Assembly: GCF_902497895.1 (NCBI RefSeq)
Contig: NZ_CABVHQ010000028.1
Location: 16,267-80,266 of the forward strand
From: Pseudomonas fluorescens
Lineage (GTDB): Bacteria; Pseudomonadota; Gammaproteobacteria; Pseudomonadales; Pseudomonadaceae
Direction: 5' to 3'
Length of the DNA stretch: 64,000 bases
The notes under the pieces are model-generated. The model ran no database searches, had not been told where the DNA came from, and saw only the letters and a program-made list of their open reading frames with translations. Below, piece by piece: positions 17,988 to 26,521 of this stretch. The position numbers and the translations under genes are program-made. Numbering within the stretch: position 1 is the stretch's first letter; each line of letters begins with the position of its first letter.

Positions 17988-19522
17988 CGTGGCGATCCCG
18001 CGTCGAACAGCTCGCGCCAGGTATCGCAGAGTTCCTGTTGCAGATGCGTTGGGGGCAATCGATGACCATAGGCCAGATTCTGCCAGTGCCGGGTGAGGTT
18101 TTGGCTGAAGGCTTGCAGGGCCGGTTGTTGCAGCTGCCGGACGCGCTCCAGCACCTGGCCTTCGGTGTCGGCGGCTTTCAACGGGACGTCAAAATCATGC
18201 AGCAGACGGCTGAGCAACGCCCGATAAAGCAGACCAAGGGCTTCACGGGGCTGCGTCTGCCAGAGGCGTTCGGCGCTGGCGGCGACATCGTCGGGCAGGG
18301 TGTCGAGGCTGATGTCCAGACCGAACAGTTGCGCAGGGGCTGACCGCGGGATCTGGTCGCGCAGCACCGGGCGACGGCTGACAAAGGTCCGCAACCACTC
18401 GCGGTAGTGCCAGAGCAGCAAGGTGATGCCAGCGGTTATGCAAGCCCACAGCAGCATCTCTATGACCTTGGCCAGAGAGCCGAAGCTGCGGCTATCGAAC
18501 ATCCCGAACAGCGCTTTCAACCATTGCGGCGTTTGTGGGTCCTTGCTCTGTTCTGACGGGTCTTCGCCGAAGCGATAACGGGTCACGGTTTGCGGATTCT
18601 TGAACGGCGGTTTGTCGAGAATGGCGTTGATGCTGTCCCTGGAGGCCTGGCTGGTCAGCGGTTGCTCGAGCAAGCGCGGGCTGTCCGGTGCTTTGGGCAA
18701 TTCCGCGGCCCAGACCGGCTGCGGCATGGATACCAGTATCAGCCCGGCCAGCACCAGGGTCACGGCAACACTACTCAAGCGTTGGCGCAGGCGCCGGAAG
18801 ATCAGTTCGATGTCCCAGGCTTCGAGCACCGTGCGCCGGTTGAGGTACAGGCTGAAGCCGCAGGCGACGTAGATGGGTTCCCAGACAATCAGCACTAACA
18901 CGTAGAAGGCATTGATCAGGTGTTCCAGCCACAGCCAGTCCTGCTCGGCCGCGACGATCAGGGTCTGCCAGCTCCAGTTCAACTCGATCTGTGGTGGCAG
19001 GAGCAGATAAAACAGGACCATCAACCCGATCCACCAGGCCACCTCCAGATGCACGCCGATGATCGTCAGCCAGCGTGCCGCGCCGCTGTTGCGTTGTTGC
19101 AGGACCAGCAAGCGTTGCTGCCGCGCCTGACCGCTCAGCCCCTCCAGCTGCACCACCGGCATGATGAAACTGCGGCTCAGGCTCAGGCGACGCCAGGTCA
19201 GGCTGGCCAGCAGTTGCGGTTTGAGCAGGCGCGGCCACTGGCCCAGCGCCTGCTTCAACGTTGGGGTTTCACCGAACAGGGCTTTGGACAAGATATACAA
19301 CGGCAAACGATCGAACGCCGGTTTCAGCCACCAGAACAGCAGCAAGGCGAGGTTGGGTGAATCCCAGAGCAGCAGGCTGAGCAGGGCGAAGACTGGCAGA
19401 CTGATGATCGCCCAGCTGGTCATCAGCAGGCGTCGGTGTTGCTGGCTCAGCAGTACGCCCAGGTCCATGGCTTCCCAGCTGGTGCGCGGGCGGATGACCA
19501 CGCTGGCATCACTCAGGCGCAT
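17984..19522 (-). CDS. DUF4129-domain membrane protein
   Basis: Protein of 512 residues with several membrane helices in the first 300 residues (for example WAIISLPVFALLSLLLW and AVTLVLAGLILVSM). A large periplasmic part follows, then a further helix (ACITAGITLLLWHY) and a C-terminal DUF4129 domain around EALGLLYRALLSRLLHDF. I place the start at the ATG at 19522, which overlaps the SpoIIM-like gene by 14 bases. The longer frame begins with a TTG at 19540 and is less likely. Role unknown, part of the MoxR operon. Confidence 0.85.
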   Translation of the reverse strand: MRLSDASVVIRPRTSWEAMDLGVLLSQQHRRLLMTSWAIISLPVFALLSLLLWDSPNLALLLFWWLKPAFDRLPLYILSKALFGETPTLKQALGQWPRLLKPQLLASLTWRRLSLSRSFIMPVVQLEGLSGQARQQRLLVLQQRNSGAARWLTIIGVHLEVAWWIGLMVLFYLLLPPQIELNWSWQTLIVAAEQDWLWLEHLINAFYVLVLIVWEPIYVACGFSLYLNRRTVLEAWDIELIFRRLRQRLSSVAVTLVLAGLILVSMPQPVWAAELPKAPDSPRLLEQPLTSQASRDSINAILDKPPFKNPQTVTRYRFGEDPSEQSKDPQTPQWLKALFGMFDSRSFGSLAKVIEMLLWACITAGITLLLWHYREWLRTFVSRRPVLRDQIPRSAPAQLFGLDISLDTLPDDVAASAERLWQTQPREALGLLYRALLSRLLHDFDVPLKAADTEGQVLERVRQLQQPALQAFSQNLTRHWQNLAYGHRLPPTHLQQELCDTWRELFDAGSPR

Positions 19523-20489
19523 GGGGCGTACGTCCGGCAAACAACAGGTAAGCCGCCACCATCAGCCAGAGGACTGCACCCACCAGATATTTGATCAGAG
19601 GTGTGGGCTCGGCCATGGACGACCAATAGGCTTCTATAAAGGCAGCAATCACCAGAAACAGCATCACTCCGCAGATCAACTGCACGCTTTTGCGCGCTGC
19701 CAGCCGCAAGGCTTCTCCCCGTGGCAGACGGCCCGGCGCGATCAATGCCCAGCCCAGTTGCAGGCCGGCGGCCCCGGCCAGGGCAATGGCGCTGAGCTCG
19801 AAGGCGCCATGACCGATGACGAATGACCAGAAGCTTTCCCCGTAGCCGAGGTGCGTCAGGTGACCGGCGATGGCGCCAATCAGCAGGCCATTGAAGAACA
19901 GGAAAAACACACTGCCCACGCCAAACAGCAAACCGCTGGCGAAGGTCTGAAAGGCGATGCCGATGTTATGCATGATGTAGTAACCGAACATCACCCAGTC
20001 TTCACTGGACGCCCGTTCGGCGGTGCGCCCCAGGTGGTTGGCGGCGGGGTCATACATGCTTTGCAGTTCGGCAAGCTGCTCGCTGGAGACCAGGCTGTAG
20101 ATCAGCTCCGGGAACAGCAAAACCAGAATGCCAATGCCGAACAGGCTACCGAAAAACAACAGGCCGGCCACCAGTACGAAAGGCCATTGCTCGCGAACCA
20201 GTCGTGGGAAGCCGGCAAGGATGAAACTCAGGGTATCGGCGCCCAACTGGCCGCGGTGCCGGTAAAGTTGTTGATGGCCGCGTAACGCAAGCTGTTGCAA
20301 CGGGTCGATGAGGAAACTGCTGTAACCACGCTCCTGAGCCAGGGCCAGGTGCTGGCAAAGGCGCCGGTAGTCCTTGGGGAAATCGCAGCAGTCAGCGGCT
20401 TGCGCCTTGCCACTTTCCAGCTGTTCCAGGCGTCGGGAAAATTGATCCCACTGGGCTTGATGGCGGCTTTCGAACAGGCTTTGCTTCAT
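19509..20489 (-). CDS. Stage II sporulation protein M-like (SpoIIM/DUF95) membrane protein
   Basis: Inner-membrane protein of 326 residues. A charged cytoplasmic N-terminal region of about 100 residues is followed by about five helices, including FVLVAGLLFFGSLFGIGILV and FFLFFNGLLIGAIAG. The segment GHGAFELSAIALAGAAGL is the family's most conserved motif. In Bacillus SpoIIM recruits peptidoglycan hydrolases. In non-sporulating bacteria its role is unclear, but the gene travels with RDD and MoxR genes. It overlaps the RDD gene by 4 bases. Confidence 0.88.
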   Translation of the reverse strand: MKQSLFESRHQAQWDQFSRRLEQLESGKAQAADCCDFPKDYRRLCQHLALAQERGYSSFLIDPLQQLALRGHQQLYRHRGQLGADTLSFILAGFPRLVREQWPFVLVAGLLFFGSLFGIGILVLLFPELIYSLVSSEQLAELQSMYDPAANHLGRTAERASSEDWVMFGYYIMHNIGIAFQTFASGLLFGVGSVFFLFFNGLLIGAIAGHLTHLGYGESFWSFVIGHGAFELSAIALAGAAGLQLGWALIAPGRLPRGEALRLAARKSVQLICGVMLFLVIAAFIEAYWSSMAEPTPLIKYLVGAVLWLMVAAYLLFAGRTPHAPE

Positions 20490-21211
20490 GTCGGCCCCAG
20501 CAAGCCGCGGGCGATGCCGTTGAGTTCGGCGACGGCATGTGGCGCAGAGACCTGCAGCGGCTGGGCGAGGATGGCTGCCAGCTCGTTGACTCGCTCATCG
20601 GAGAGATCGCCCTGACGTTCGGCAAAACTCAATACCGCGCGCTGTTCATTCAGGTGGAGGATAAAGGGTGGCCGTAACGGTTGAGCGAGGGGGAGGTGCG
20701 GACGGGTTATCGGTTGTTCGCGGTAGATCACCAGGGTGCCGGCCGCCAGGTCGCCGAGACGCTTGAAGGCTGGATGTTGCAGGCAGCTGAGGGCGCCGAG
20801 GAAATAACCAAAGGGCAACATGTCGACAAAACGCAACAGGTTACGGGTCAGGGAGGCGCTCCAGCCGATGGGTGTACCGTCCTCATGGATAACCCGCAGC
20901 CCCATCAATTGTTTGCCCGGTGAGCGGCCCTGGTTGAGCACTTCGAATAGCACCATGTACCACCAGCTGAGCAGGAACAGCAGGATCGAACCCAGGCCGA
21001 TGCCCAGCTCTCCCAGAAACCCCACGGCAATAAACAGCAGACCAAGGATAAGCCCACGAATCCCCAGGTCGATGGCGAAGGCCAGCGCTCGGGGCATCAG
21101 CCCGGCTGGACGCAGTGGCAGGTCGATGCCTTCTGGCGTCTCGACCTGATACCGGGTGTCCAGTGGCGGGTGCAGCGAGGCGTTGCGTGGCAGTGCTGAA
21201 GTCTGGCGCAT
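20486..21211 (-). CDS. RDD-family membrane protein
   Basis: First gene of the six-gene MoxR operon, 241 residues. The RDD core lies at about residues 35-160: LMPRALAFAIDLGIRG with the family's Arg-Asp pair, then two to three helices and GRSPGKQLMGLRVI. RDD proteins are small membrane proteins, some linked to ion exchange, mostly unassigned. The C-terminal 80 residues are cytoplasmic. The ATG at 21211 is preferred to a TTG two codons earlier. The divergent gap to sbcB (21212-21393) should hold the operon promoter. Confidence 0.87.
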   Translation of the reverse strand: MRQTSALPRNASLHPPLDTRYQVETPEGIDLPLRPAGLMPRALAFAIDLGIRGLILGLLFIAVGFLGELGIGLGSILLFLLSWWYMVLFEVLNQGRSPGKQLMGLRVIHEDGTPIGWSASLTRNLLRFVDMLPFGYFLGALSCLQHPAFKRLGDLAAGTLVIYREQPITRPHLPLAQPLRPPFILHLNEQRAVLSFAERQGDLSDERVNELAAILAQPLQVSAPHAVAELNGIARGLLGPT

Positions 21212-21393
21212 GGGCAACTTGGTTGATGGCCTGGTTGAGGGTCAATACTCGGCCGATGCTAGCAGTGACCGAGGGATAAACGACATAAGTATGTAACAAA
21301 CAATGCCGCCGGTAAGGATTGAACGCAGACAGCGCTGGTCGGGCCAGCCTGTGAGCGCCTAGACTTTGCCGGTCTTTAGATCAGGAATAGCCC

Positions 21394-22821
21394 GTGACCT
21401 CCATCTTCTGGTACGACTATGAAACCACCGGCATCAACCCGCGCTGCGACCGTGCGTTGCAAGTGGCAGGGATCCGCACCGATGCCGAGCTCAATGAAAT
21501 AGGCGAGCCGGTCAATCTCTACTGCCAGCCGAGCGACGATATCCTGCCGCACCCGGTGGCCAGCATGATTACCGGGATTACCCCGAGCCGCCTGACCGAG
21601 CAGGGCTTGAGCGAAGCCGAGTTCATGACCCGGGTTCACGCGCAACTGGCGGCCCCCGGTACCTGTGGTGCCGGCTACAACACTCTGCGCTTCGACGACG
21701 AAGTGACTCGCTATAGCCTGTACCGGAATTTTTTCGACCCCTATGCGCGCGAGTGGCAGGGCGGTAACAGTCGCTGGGATCTGATCGATGTGGTTCGCAC
21801 TGCGTATGCGTTGCGCCCGCAAGGCATTGTCTGGCCCGAAGAGGACGGCCGCGTCAGTCTGAAACTCGAACGTTTGACCGCCGCCAATGGCATCGACCAT
21901 GGCCAGGCCCACGATGCCTTGTCCGATGTGCGGGCGACGATTGCCCTGGCGCGGTTGATTCGCGGCAAACAGCCGAAGTTGTACGACTGGTTGTTCAAGT
22001 TGCGCAGCAAGCAAAAGGTCATGGAGCAGATAACACTGTTGCAGCCGATGGTGCATATTTCGGGGAGGTTTTCCGCTGCCCGGCATTATATTGGTGTGGT
22101 TCTACCACTGGCCTGGCACCCACGTAACCGCAATGCCTTGATCGTTTGCGATCTGCATCTCGATCCCCAGGGGTTATTGGATCAGAACGCCGAAACCTTG
22201 CGTCAGCGGCTGTATGTTCGGCACGAGGATCTGGCGCAGGGTGAGTTGCCCGTGCCGCTCAAGCTGATTCATATCAACCGTTGCCCGGTGGTGGCGCCTT
22301 TGTCTGTATTGCGCGCCGAAGATCAGCAGCGCCTGCAATTGGACATGGCTGAGTATCAGGCTAAAGCGCTGCGCCTAACTGACGCACAAGAAGTTTGGCG
22401 AGATAAAATCCAGGCGATTTATTCCAGCGAGGACTTTGTCCCCAGCCTGGACCCTGAGCAACAGTTATACGATGGCTTTATAGGTGACCGTGATCGCCGG
22501 TTATGCGAGCAAGTCAGGACTGCCGACCCTGCTCAACTGGCGCAAGAGCAATGGCCGTTCGATGATGAGCGCCTGCCGGAATTATTATTCCGCTACCGTG
22601 CTCGTAACTTCCCAGGCACCTTGAATGATCAGGAGCAAGAGCGTTGGCGTTTGTTCTGTCAGCAACGGTTGACTGATCCTGAATGCGGCGCGCCCAATAC
22701 CCTGGATACTTTTAATCAAGCCACGGTGCAAGGCCTGGCCACGGCGACAGCGGGGCAGCGGCAGGTACTCGATGAGTGGAACGATTATGCACAGGCGTTA
22801 CGCAAACGATTGAGCCTATGA
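21394..22821 (+). CDS. sbcB: Exodeoxyribonuclease I
   Basis: 3'-5' single-strand DNA exonuclease of 475 residues used in recombination and mismatch repair. It has the DEDDh catalytic set: FWYDYETTG (Asp, Glu), AGYNTLRFDDE (Asp), and HDALSDVRAT (His, Asp). The SH3-like and helical C-terminal regions typical of ExoI follow, ending with LPELLFRYRARNFP. It is transcribed divergently from the MoxR operon and ends in a shared terminator facing mvaT. In P. aeruginosa it also sits next to mvaT. Confidence 0.95.
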   Translation: MTSIFWYDYETTGINPRCDRALQVAGIRTDAELNEIGEPVNLYCQPSDDILPHPVASMITGITPSRLTEQGLSEAEFMTRVHAQLAAPGTCGAGYNTLRFDDEVTRYSLYRNFFDPYAREWQGGNSRWDLIDVVRTAYALRPQGIVWPEEDGRVSLKLERLTAANGIDHGQAHDALSDVRATIALARLIRGKQPKLYDWLFKLRSKQKVMEQITLLQPMVHISGRFSAARHYIGVVLPLAWHPRNRNALIVCDLHLDPQGLLDQNAETLRQRLYVRHEDLAQGELPVPLKLIHINRCPVVAPLSVLRAEDQQRLQLDMAEYQAKALRLTDAQEVWRDKIQAIYSSEDFVPSLDPEQQLYDGFIGDRDRRLCEQVRTADPAQLAQEQWPFDDERLPELLFRYRARNFPGTLNDQEQERWRLFCQQRLTDPECGAPNTLDTFNQATVQGLATATAGQRQVLDEWNDYAQALRKRLSL

Positions 22822-22842
22822 ATCAGTGACTGAATATCAGGT

Positions 22843-22873
22843 ATAAAAAAACGCCAGCGAGCTGGCGTTTTTC
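22843..22873. terminator. Bidirectional terminator between sbcB and mvaT
   Basis: Perfect 8-bp stem ACGCCAGC/GCTGGCGT (22851-22858 with 22861-22868) between an A7 and a T5 run. It serves the convergent genes sbcB and mvaT. Confidence 0.9.
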
Positions 22874-22897
22874 GATCGTCGCAACGACAGCTGTTGC

Positions 22898-23275
22898 TTA
22901 GCCCAACAGGGTAGCCCAGCCTTCAACCACGTCACCGCCCCACTTGGCTTTCCACTCTTTCAGAGTCTTGTGGTTGCCACCTTTGGTTTCAATGACTTCG
23001 CCATTGTGCGGGTTTTTGTATTGTTTAACCTTGCGAGCACGTTTGGTGCCGGTAGTTTTCACGGCGCCACGTGGGGTTTTGCTGGTTTTGGCGTCTGGAT
23101 CCAGCAGTGCAATGATGTCACGCAGGGATTTGGAGTATTCGCCCATCAGGGTGCGCAGTTTGCCTTCGAATTCCAGCTCGGTTTGCAGTTTGTCGTCTTG
23201 GGACAGATTCTTCAAACGGGCTTGCAGCTCTTTGATAGCTTCTTCGGTGGCGCGATATTCGTTGATCAAGGACAT
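22898..23275 (-). CDS. mvaT: H-NS-like global regulator MvaT
   Basis: Nucleoid-associated silencer of AT-rich DNA, 125 residues. The N terminus (MSLINEYRATEEAIKELQAR) is the coiled-coil oligomerisation region. The C-terminal DNA-binding domain contains QYKNPHNGEVIETKGGNHKT and KWGGDVVEGW, the minor-groove-binding part of the MvaT family. The start at 23275 is set by family alignment. A longer frame to 23347 adds an unrelated 24 residues. The upstream region is AT-rich, so autoregulation is plausible. MvaT would be expected to silence low-GC DNA such as the 9-11 kb insert. Confidence 0.96.
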   Translation of the reverse strand: MSLINEYRATEEAIKELQARLKNLSQDDKLQTELEFEGKLRTLMGEYSKSLRDIIALLDPDAKTSKTPRGAVKTTGTKRARKVKQYKNPHNGEVIETKGGNHKTLKEWKAKWGGDVVEGWATLLG

Positions 23276-23460
23276 GGGGACTACCTTATGTTGGGCACTG
23301 GATGACACGGTTACAGTGTCGCAATAATAGTCAGACAGTTTCAGCAAGTAAACATTAAAGCGAACTTTTATTTAATTTAAGTAGCGGGGTTCGCAAGAAT
23401 TTCGCGGGTCAGTTAAATAAAGTCACGGATTTATAACAGATATTCACATTAGAAGCCTTG
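23276..23460 (-). promoter_or_regulatory. AT-rich promoter region of mvaT
   Basis: The region upstream of mvaT contains an AT-rich block with TpA steps (TTTATTTAATTTAAGTA near 23367-23384), the kind of sequence MvaT itself prefers. Exact promoter elements are not claimed. Confidence 0.35.
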
Positions 23461-23473
23461 CGCAAATTGTGGG

Positions 23474-23495
23474 AAAGGCCCTCGCGGGCTTTTTT
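23474..23495 (+). terminator. Terminator-like hairpin upstream of purU
   Basis: GGCCC-TCGC-GGGCT followed by six T. It lies about 130 bases before purU, with no rightward gene upstream of it, so it may end a small RNA starting in the mvaT-purU gap or act as an attenuator. Confidence 0.4.
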
Positions 23496-23626
23496 GCATA
23501 ACCTGAGAAGGCGAGCATCGGTAATCGAGGTCTGAGCAGCCGGGAATCAACGCGTCAGGAATACTGCAGTTTTGCTGCACAATGGCTAGAATGGCCACCT
23601 TTGCGAAGTTCTGGAGTTTCCCCCAC

Positions 23627-24475
23627 ATGCGCACTTTTCGGCTGGTGATTGCTTGCCCGGACCGCGTCGGTATCGTTGCTAAAGTCAGTAACTTTCTGGC
23701 ATCCCATAAAGGCTGGATCACCGAGGCGAGCCATCACTCGGACAATCTCAGTGGTTGGTTCTTCATGCGTCACGAGATTCGTGCCGATTCGCTACCCTTT
23801 GGGCTTGAGGCTTTTCGCGAGGCGTTTGCGCCGATTGCCGTAGAGTTTTCCATGGACTGGCGCATCACTGATACCGCGCAAAAGAAACGCGTGGTGCTGA
23901 TGGCCAGCCGTGAGTCCCATTGTCTGGCCGACTTGCTGCACCGTTGGCAGAGCGACGAGCTGGATTGCGAAATTTCCTGCGTGATCTCCAACCATGACGA
24001 CCTGCGCAGCATGGTCGAGTGGCACGGTATCCCGTATTTCCACGTGCCGGTGAATCCGCAGGATAAAGAGCCGGCTTTTGCCGAAGTCTCGCGCCTGGTC
24101 AAGCAGCATGACGCCGAAGTCGTGGTACTTGCCCGTTATATGCAGATCCTGCCGCCCGAGTTGTGCCGGGAATTTGCACATAAGGTGATCAATATTCATC
24201 ACAGCTTCCTGCCATCGTTCGTCGGTGCCAAGCCGTATCACCAGGCGTCGATGCGCGGCGTGAAGCTGATTGGCGCAACCTGCCACTATGTGACTGAAGA
24301 GCTGGATGCCGGCCCGATCATCGAGCAGGACGTGGTGCGCGTCAGCCATAGCGACAGTATTCAAGACATGGTGCGTTTCGGTCGTGACGTCGAGAAGATG
24401 GTGCTGGCTCGTGGCCTGCGCTACCACCTGGAAGACCGGGTGCTGGTGCATGGCAACAAGACCGTGGTGTTCTGA
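23627..24475 (+). CDS. purU: Formyltetrahydrofolate deformylase
   Basis: Enzyme of 282 residues hydrolysing 10-formyl-THF to THF and formate, balancing one-carbon pools and feeding PurT. Residues 1-85 are an ACT domain (RLVIACPDRVGIVAKVSNFL). The C-terminal formyltransferase-like domain contains VVLARYMQILP, the catalytic Asn and His in NIHHSFLPSF, and the Asp in EELDAGPIIEQD. The start MRTFRLV at 23627 is preferred. The longer frame from 23582 adds 15 non-family residues. The order mvaT-purU matches P. aeruginosa. Confidence 0.94.
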   Translation: MRTFRLVIACPDRVGIVAKVSNFLASHKGWITEASHHSDNLSGWFFMRHEIRADSLPFGLEAFREAFAPIAVEFSMDWRITDTAQKKRVVLMASRESHCLADLLHRWQSDELDCEISCVISNHDDLRSMVEWHGIPYFHVPVNPQDKEPAFAEVSRLVKQHDAEVVVLARYMQILPPELCREFAHKVINIHHSFLPSFVGAKPYHQASMRGVKLIGATCHYVTEELDAGPIIEQDVVRVSHSDSIQDMVRFGRDVEKMVLARGLRYHLEDRVLVHGNKTVVF

Positions 24476-24529
24476 CGATCTGCCGATAGGCTGGGATCTT
24501 TTAGCGATTTGAGTACCGTCGAAGATCAA

Positions 24530-24742
24530 GATCAAAAGATCGCAGCCTGCGGCAGCTCCTACACGGAATTCGCGTACACCAGCGCCATTGCGGACGTGTA
24601 GGAGCTGCCGAGCCCGCGAGGCTGCGATCGAGGAGGAAGTCCTCGCCAATCCTGCGTACGGGGATTGCCTGAAAGAACGCGCAGGCTGATTTTACGACCG
24701 CTGCGTCCGAACGCAGCCTCGCAGGCTCGGCAGCTGCTACGA
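24530..24742. repeat. Composite REP cluster
   Basis: Fills the gap between purU and the flippase-like gene. The first part (24530-24630) is an inverted pair of the GATCGCAGCCTGCGGCAGC family. The second part (24604-24742) ends with CGCAGCCTCGCAGGCTCGGC, the family also seen at 48570. Two REP families are thus nested or fused. Confidence 0.8.
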
Positions 24743-24752
24743 AGGTCGCTCC

Positions 24753-25748
24753 CTAAGCCTGTTTGAGTTTCATCAACTTGTGCAGCAAAGGTCGTCCGAC
24801 CATCAGCAGAAACACCGGCCCACCTGCCAGCAGGTAGAAGTAGTAGGTCACGGCCCGCCAGATCAGAATCGCTGCCGCCGCAGTCGACTTACCCACCATG
24901 GGGGCCAGCAGCGCTGCCGAGGTGAGTTCCGCCGCGCCTGCGCCGCCGGGCATCAGGCTCAGTTGCCCGGCGCTCAGGGCGAGCATCTGGATCAGAAAGC
25001 TCCAGGCCCATTGCAGGTCTGCGCCTAACCCTTGTAGAACCAGGTACAGCACGCTGTAGCGTAAAAGCCAATGCAGGCAAGTCAGGGCGAATACCTGGGC
25101 CAGGGTTTGCCACGGCAGCTTGAGCGTGACACTGAAGGCCGCCAGAAACTGCAGCAGCTTGCGCGCCCAGCGTCGGCGGGTCGGCGCTTTGACGTTCAGG
25201 CGGTTGAGCACGCGGCCGCAAAAAAGGATCAATGAACGGTGGTAACGCGCCAGAATCAGGCAGCTGCACAGGCCGGCAAACAGTGAGAGGGCACTCAGGA
25301 CGAGCATCCATTCCATGCGCTGACTGAGGTTCTGGAACACTGCGTAAAACAGAATCCCGATCACCGCACAGAGAAAGAACAGCAGATCACTCAATTGATC
25401 CATGGCAAACACCGCGCTGCCATGGGCCGGACGCACGCCATTGCGCGCGAGCAGGGCCATCAGGGTCAGGGGGCCGCCACTGCCACCGGGTGTCGCGCAG
25501 TAAGCGAACTCGGCGGACATCACCACCCCGAGGCTTTTCAGGCGCCCGATCCGGCCGCGTTGCTCCCCCAGCAACAGGCGCAGGCGAAATGAGTTGAGCA
25601 CCCAGCACAGCACAATCATGCCCAACATCGTCAGCAGCAGCACGAGCGGGAAGCGCTGCATGCGCAGCCACATATCGCTGCCGCCCAGCAGCAGCGGTAT
25701 GAGCACCGCCGTCAATAAGGCGACGACCATCCAGATGGCCCGGCTCAT
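24753..25748 (-). CDS. Flippase-like (UPF0104/YbhN, LPG-synthetase-type) membrane protein
   Basis: Inner-membrane protein of 331 residues with about eight helices. It shows the family motifs NSFRLRLLLGEQ, EFAYCATPGGSGGPLTLMALL and LSLMPGGAGAAELTSAALL. Relatives include YbhN and the flippase half of MprF, which move lipids or lipid-linked intermediates across the membrane. The ATG at 25748 overlaps the stop of the deacetylase gene by 4 bases (ATGA). Together with the glycosyltransferase and deacetylase genes it forms one leftward unit, so a role in translocating the lipid product of those enzymes is inferred. Confidence 0.82.
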   Translation of the reverse strand: MSRAIWMVVALLTAVLIPLLLGGSDMWLRMQRFPLVLLLTMLGMIVLCWVLNSFRLRLLLGEQRGRIGRLKSLGVVMSAEFAYCATPGGSGGPLTLMALLARNGVRPAHGSAVFAMDQLSDLLFFLCAVIGILFYAVFQNLSQRMEWMLVLSALSLFAGLCSCLILARYHRSLILFCGRVLNRLNVKAPTRRRWARKLLQFLAAFSVTLKLPWQTLAQVFALTCLHWLLRYSVLYLVLQGLGADLQWAWSFLIQMLALSAGQLSLMPGGAGAAELTSAALLAPMVGKSTAAAAILIWRAVTYYFYLLAGGPVFLLMVGRPLLHKLMKLKQA

Positions 25749-26521
25749 GGGTTGCACCGGCTGAGTCTGGCCTGAGCCACCAGCCAGTTGGCCTTGGTCA
25801 TCGGCTCACGACCTTCGGCCAGCAAACGCTTGAGCGTCTGCAGCCAGTAATTGCGAGAAACCCCATGGCGCAGGTCCACCGGATGCACGCCGAGGCGAAT
25901 CACCGGTGCTTGCCGCCAACGCTGTTCGCGTTGCTCGCTGAGTACCCTCGACAGGCCTCGGCGCCAGGCGCTGCGCGAACTCCAGACCAGCCCCGGGGCG
26001 TCGACCACTGTAAAGTCCGGCAGGCGGTAGAGATGCTGTGGATCACTGGTATAGGCGAACGGCAACTGACGCAGCGCCTGGCGCGTACCCTGGCTCATCA
26101 GCCAGGCCGGGGCGACAAACCCCCGCAGCGGCCAGTGGTAGCGCTGGAACAGTTCGATCCCGGCGTGCAGACGGGCCAGGGCGGCATTTTGCGACAGGCC
26201 GTAGAACTCGCCTTCATGGGTGTAGATCCGCCGCATGAACCAATCCCGGAGACTCTGCGGGGGCGGGCTGTCATCGCAATGAAAATAACCGTGCAGGGCC
26301 AGTTCATCGCCCCGTGCCAGGCGGCTGCTCAGCAGGCGACGAAAACCTGGATGGGCGTCCAGCGCGTTGTGCTTGTGGAAGTCAGGTACCACCAGCCAGG
26401 TCATCGGCACGTTGCCCAGTGCATCGACCGCTTCGACGAACGGCTGATAATCCGCCCAGGTTTGCGGCGTGACATCATGCAACACCAGGATCAGGCTGGG
26501 CGTGCTCACAGGCTCAACCAT
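25745..26521 (-). CDS. DUF2334-type polysaccharide deacetylase-like protein
   Basis: Protein of 258 residues, a NodB-like TIM barrel related to DUF2334 deacetylases. Motif 1 is LVLHDVTP (with the metal-site Asp), motif 2 is ELALHGYFH (the two metal His), and APAWLMS and VIRLGVHPVD fit later barrel strands. The expected reaction is removal of an acetyl group from a sugar, substrate unknown. The start at 26521 lies in the end of the glycosyltransferase gene (8-base overlap). A longer open frame to 26761 is out-of-frame glycosyltransferase sequence and not part of the protein. No signal peptide is seen, so it should act in the cytoplasm. Confidence 0.82.
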   Translation of the reverse strand: MVEPVSTPSLILVLHDVTPQTWADYQPFVEAVDALGNVPMTWLVVPDFHKHNALDAHPGFRRLLSSRLARGDELALHGYFHCDDSPPPQSLRDWFMRRIYTHEGEFYGLSQNAALARLHAGIELFQRYHWPLRGFVAPAWLMSQGTRQALRQLPFAYTSDPQHLYRLPDFTVVDAPGLVWSSRSAWRRGLSRVLSEQREQRWRQAPVIRLGVHPVDLRHGVSRNYWLQTLKRLLAEGREPMTKANWLVAQARLSRCNP

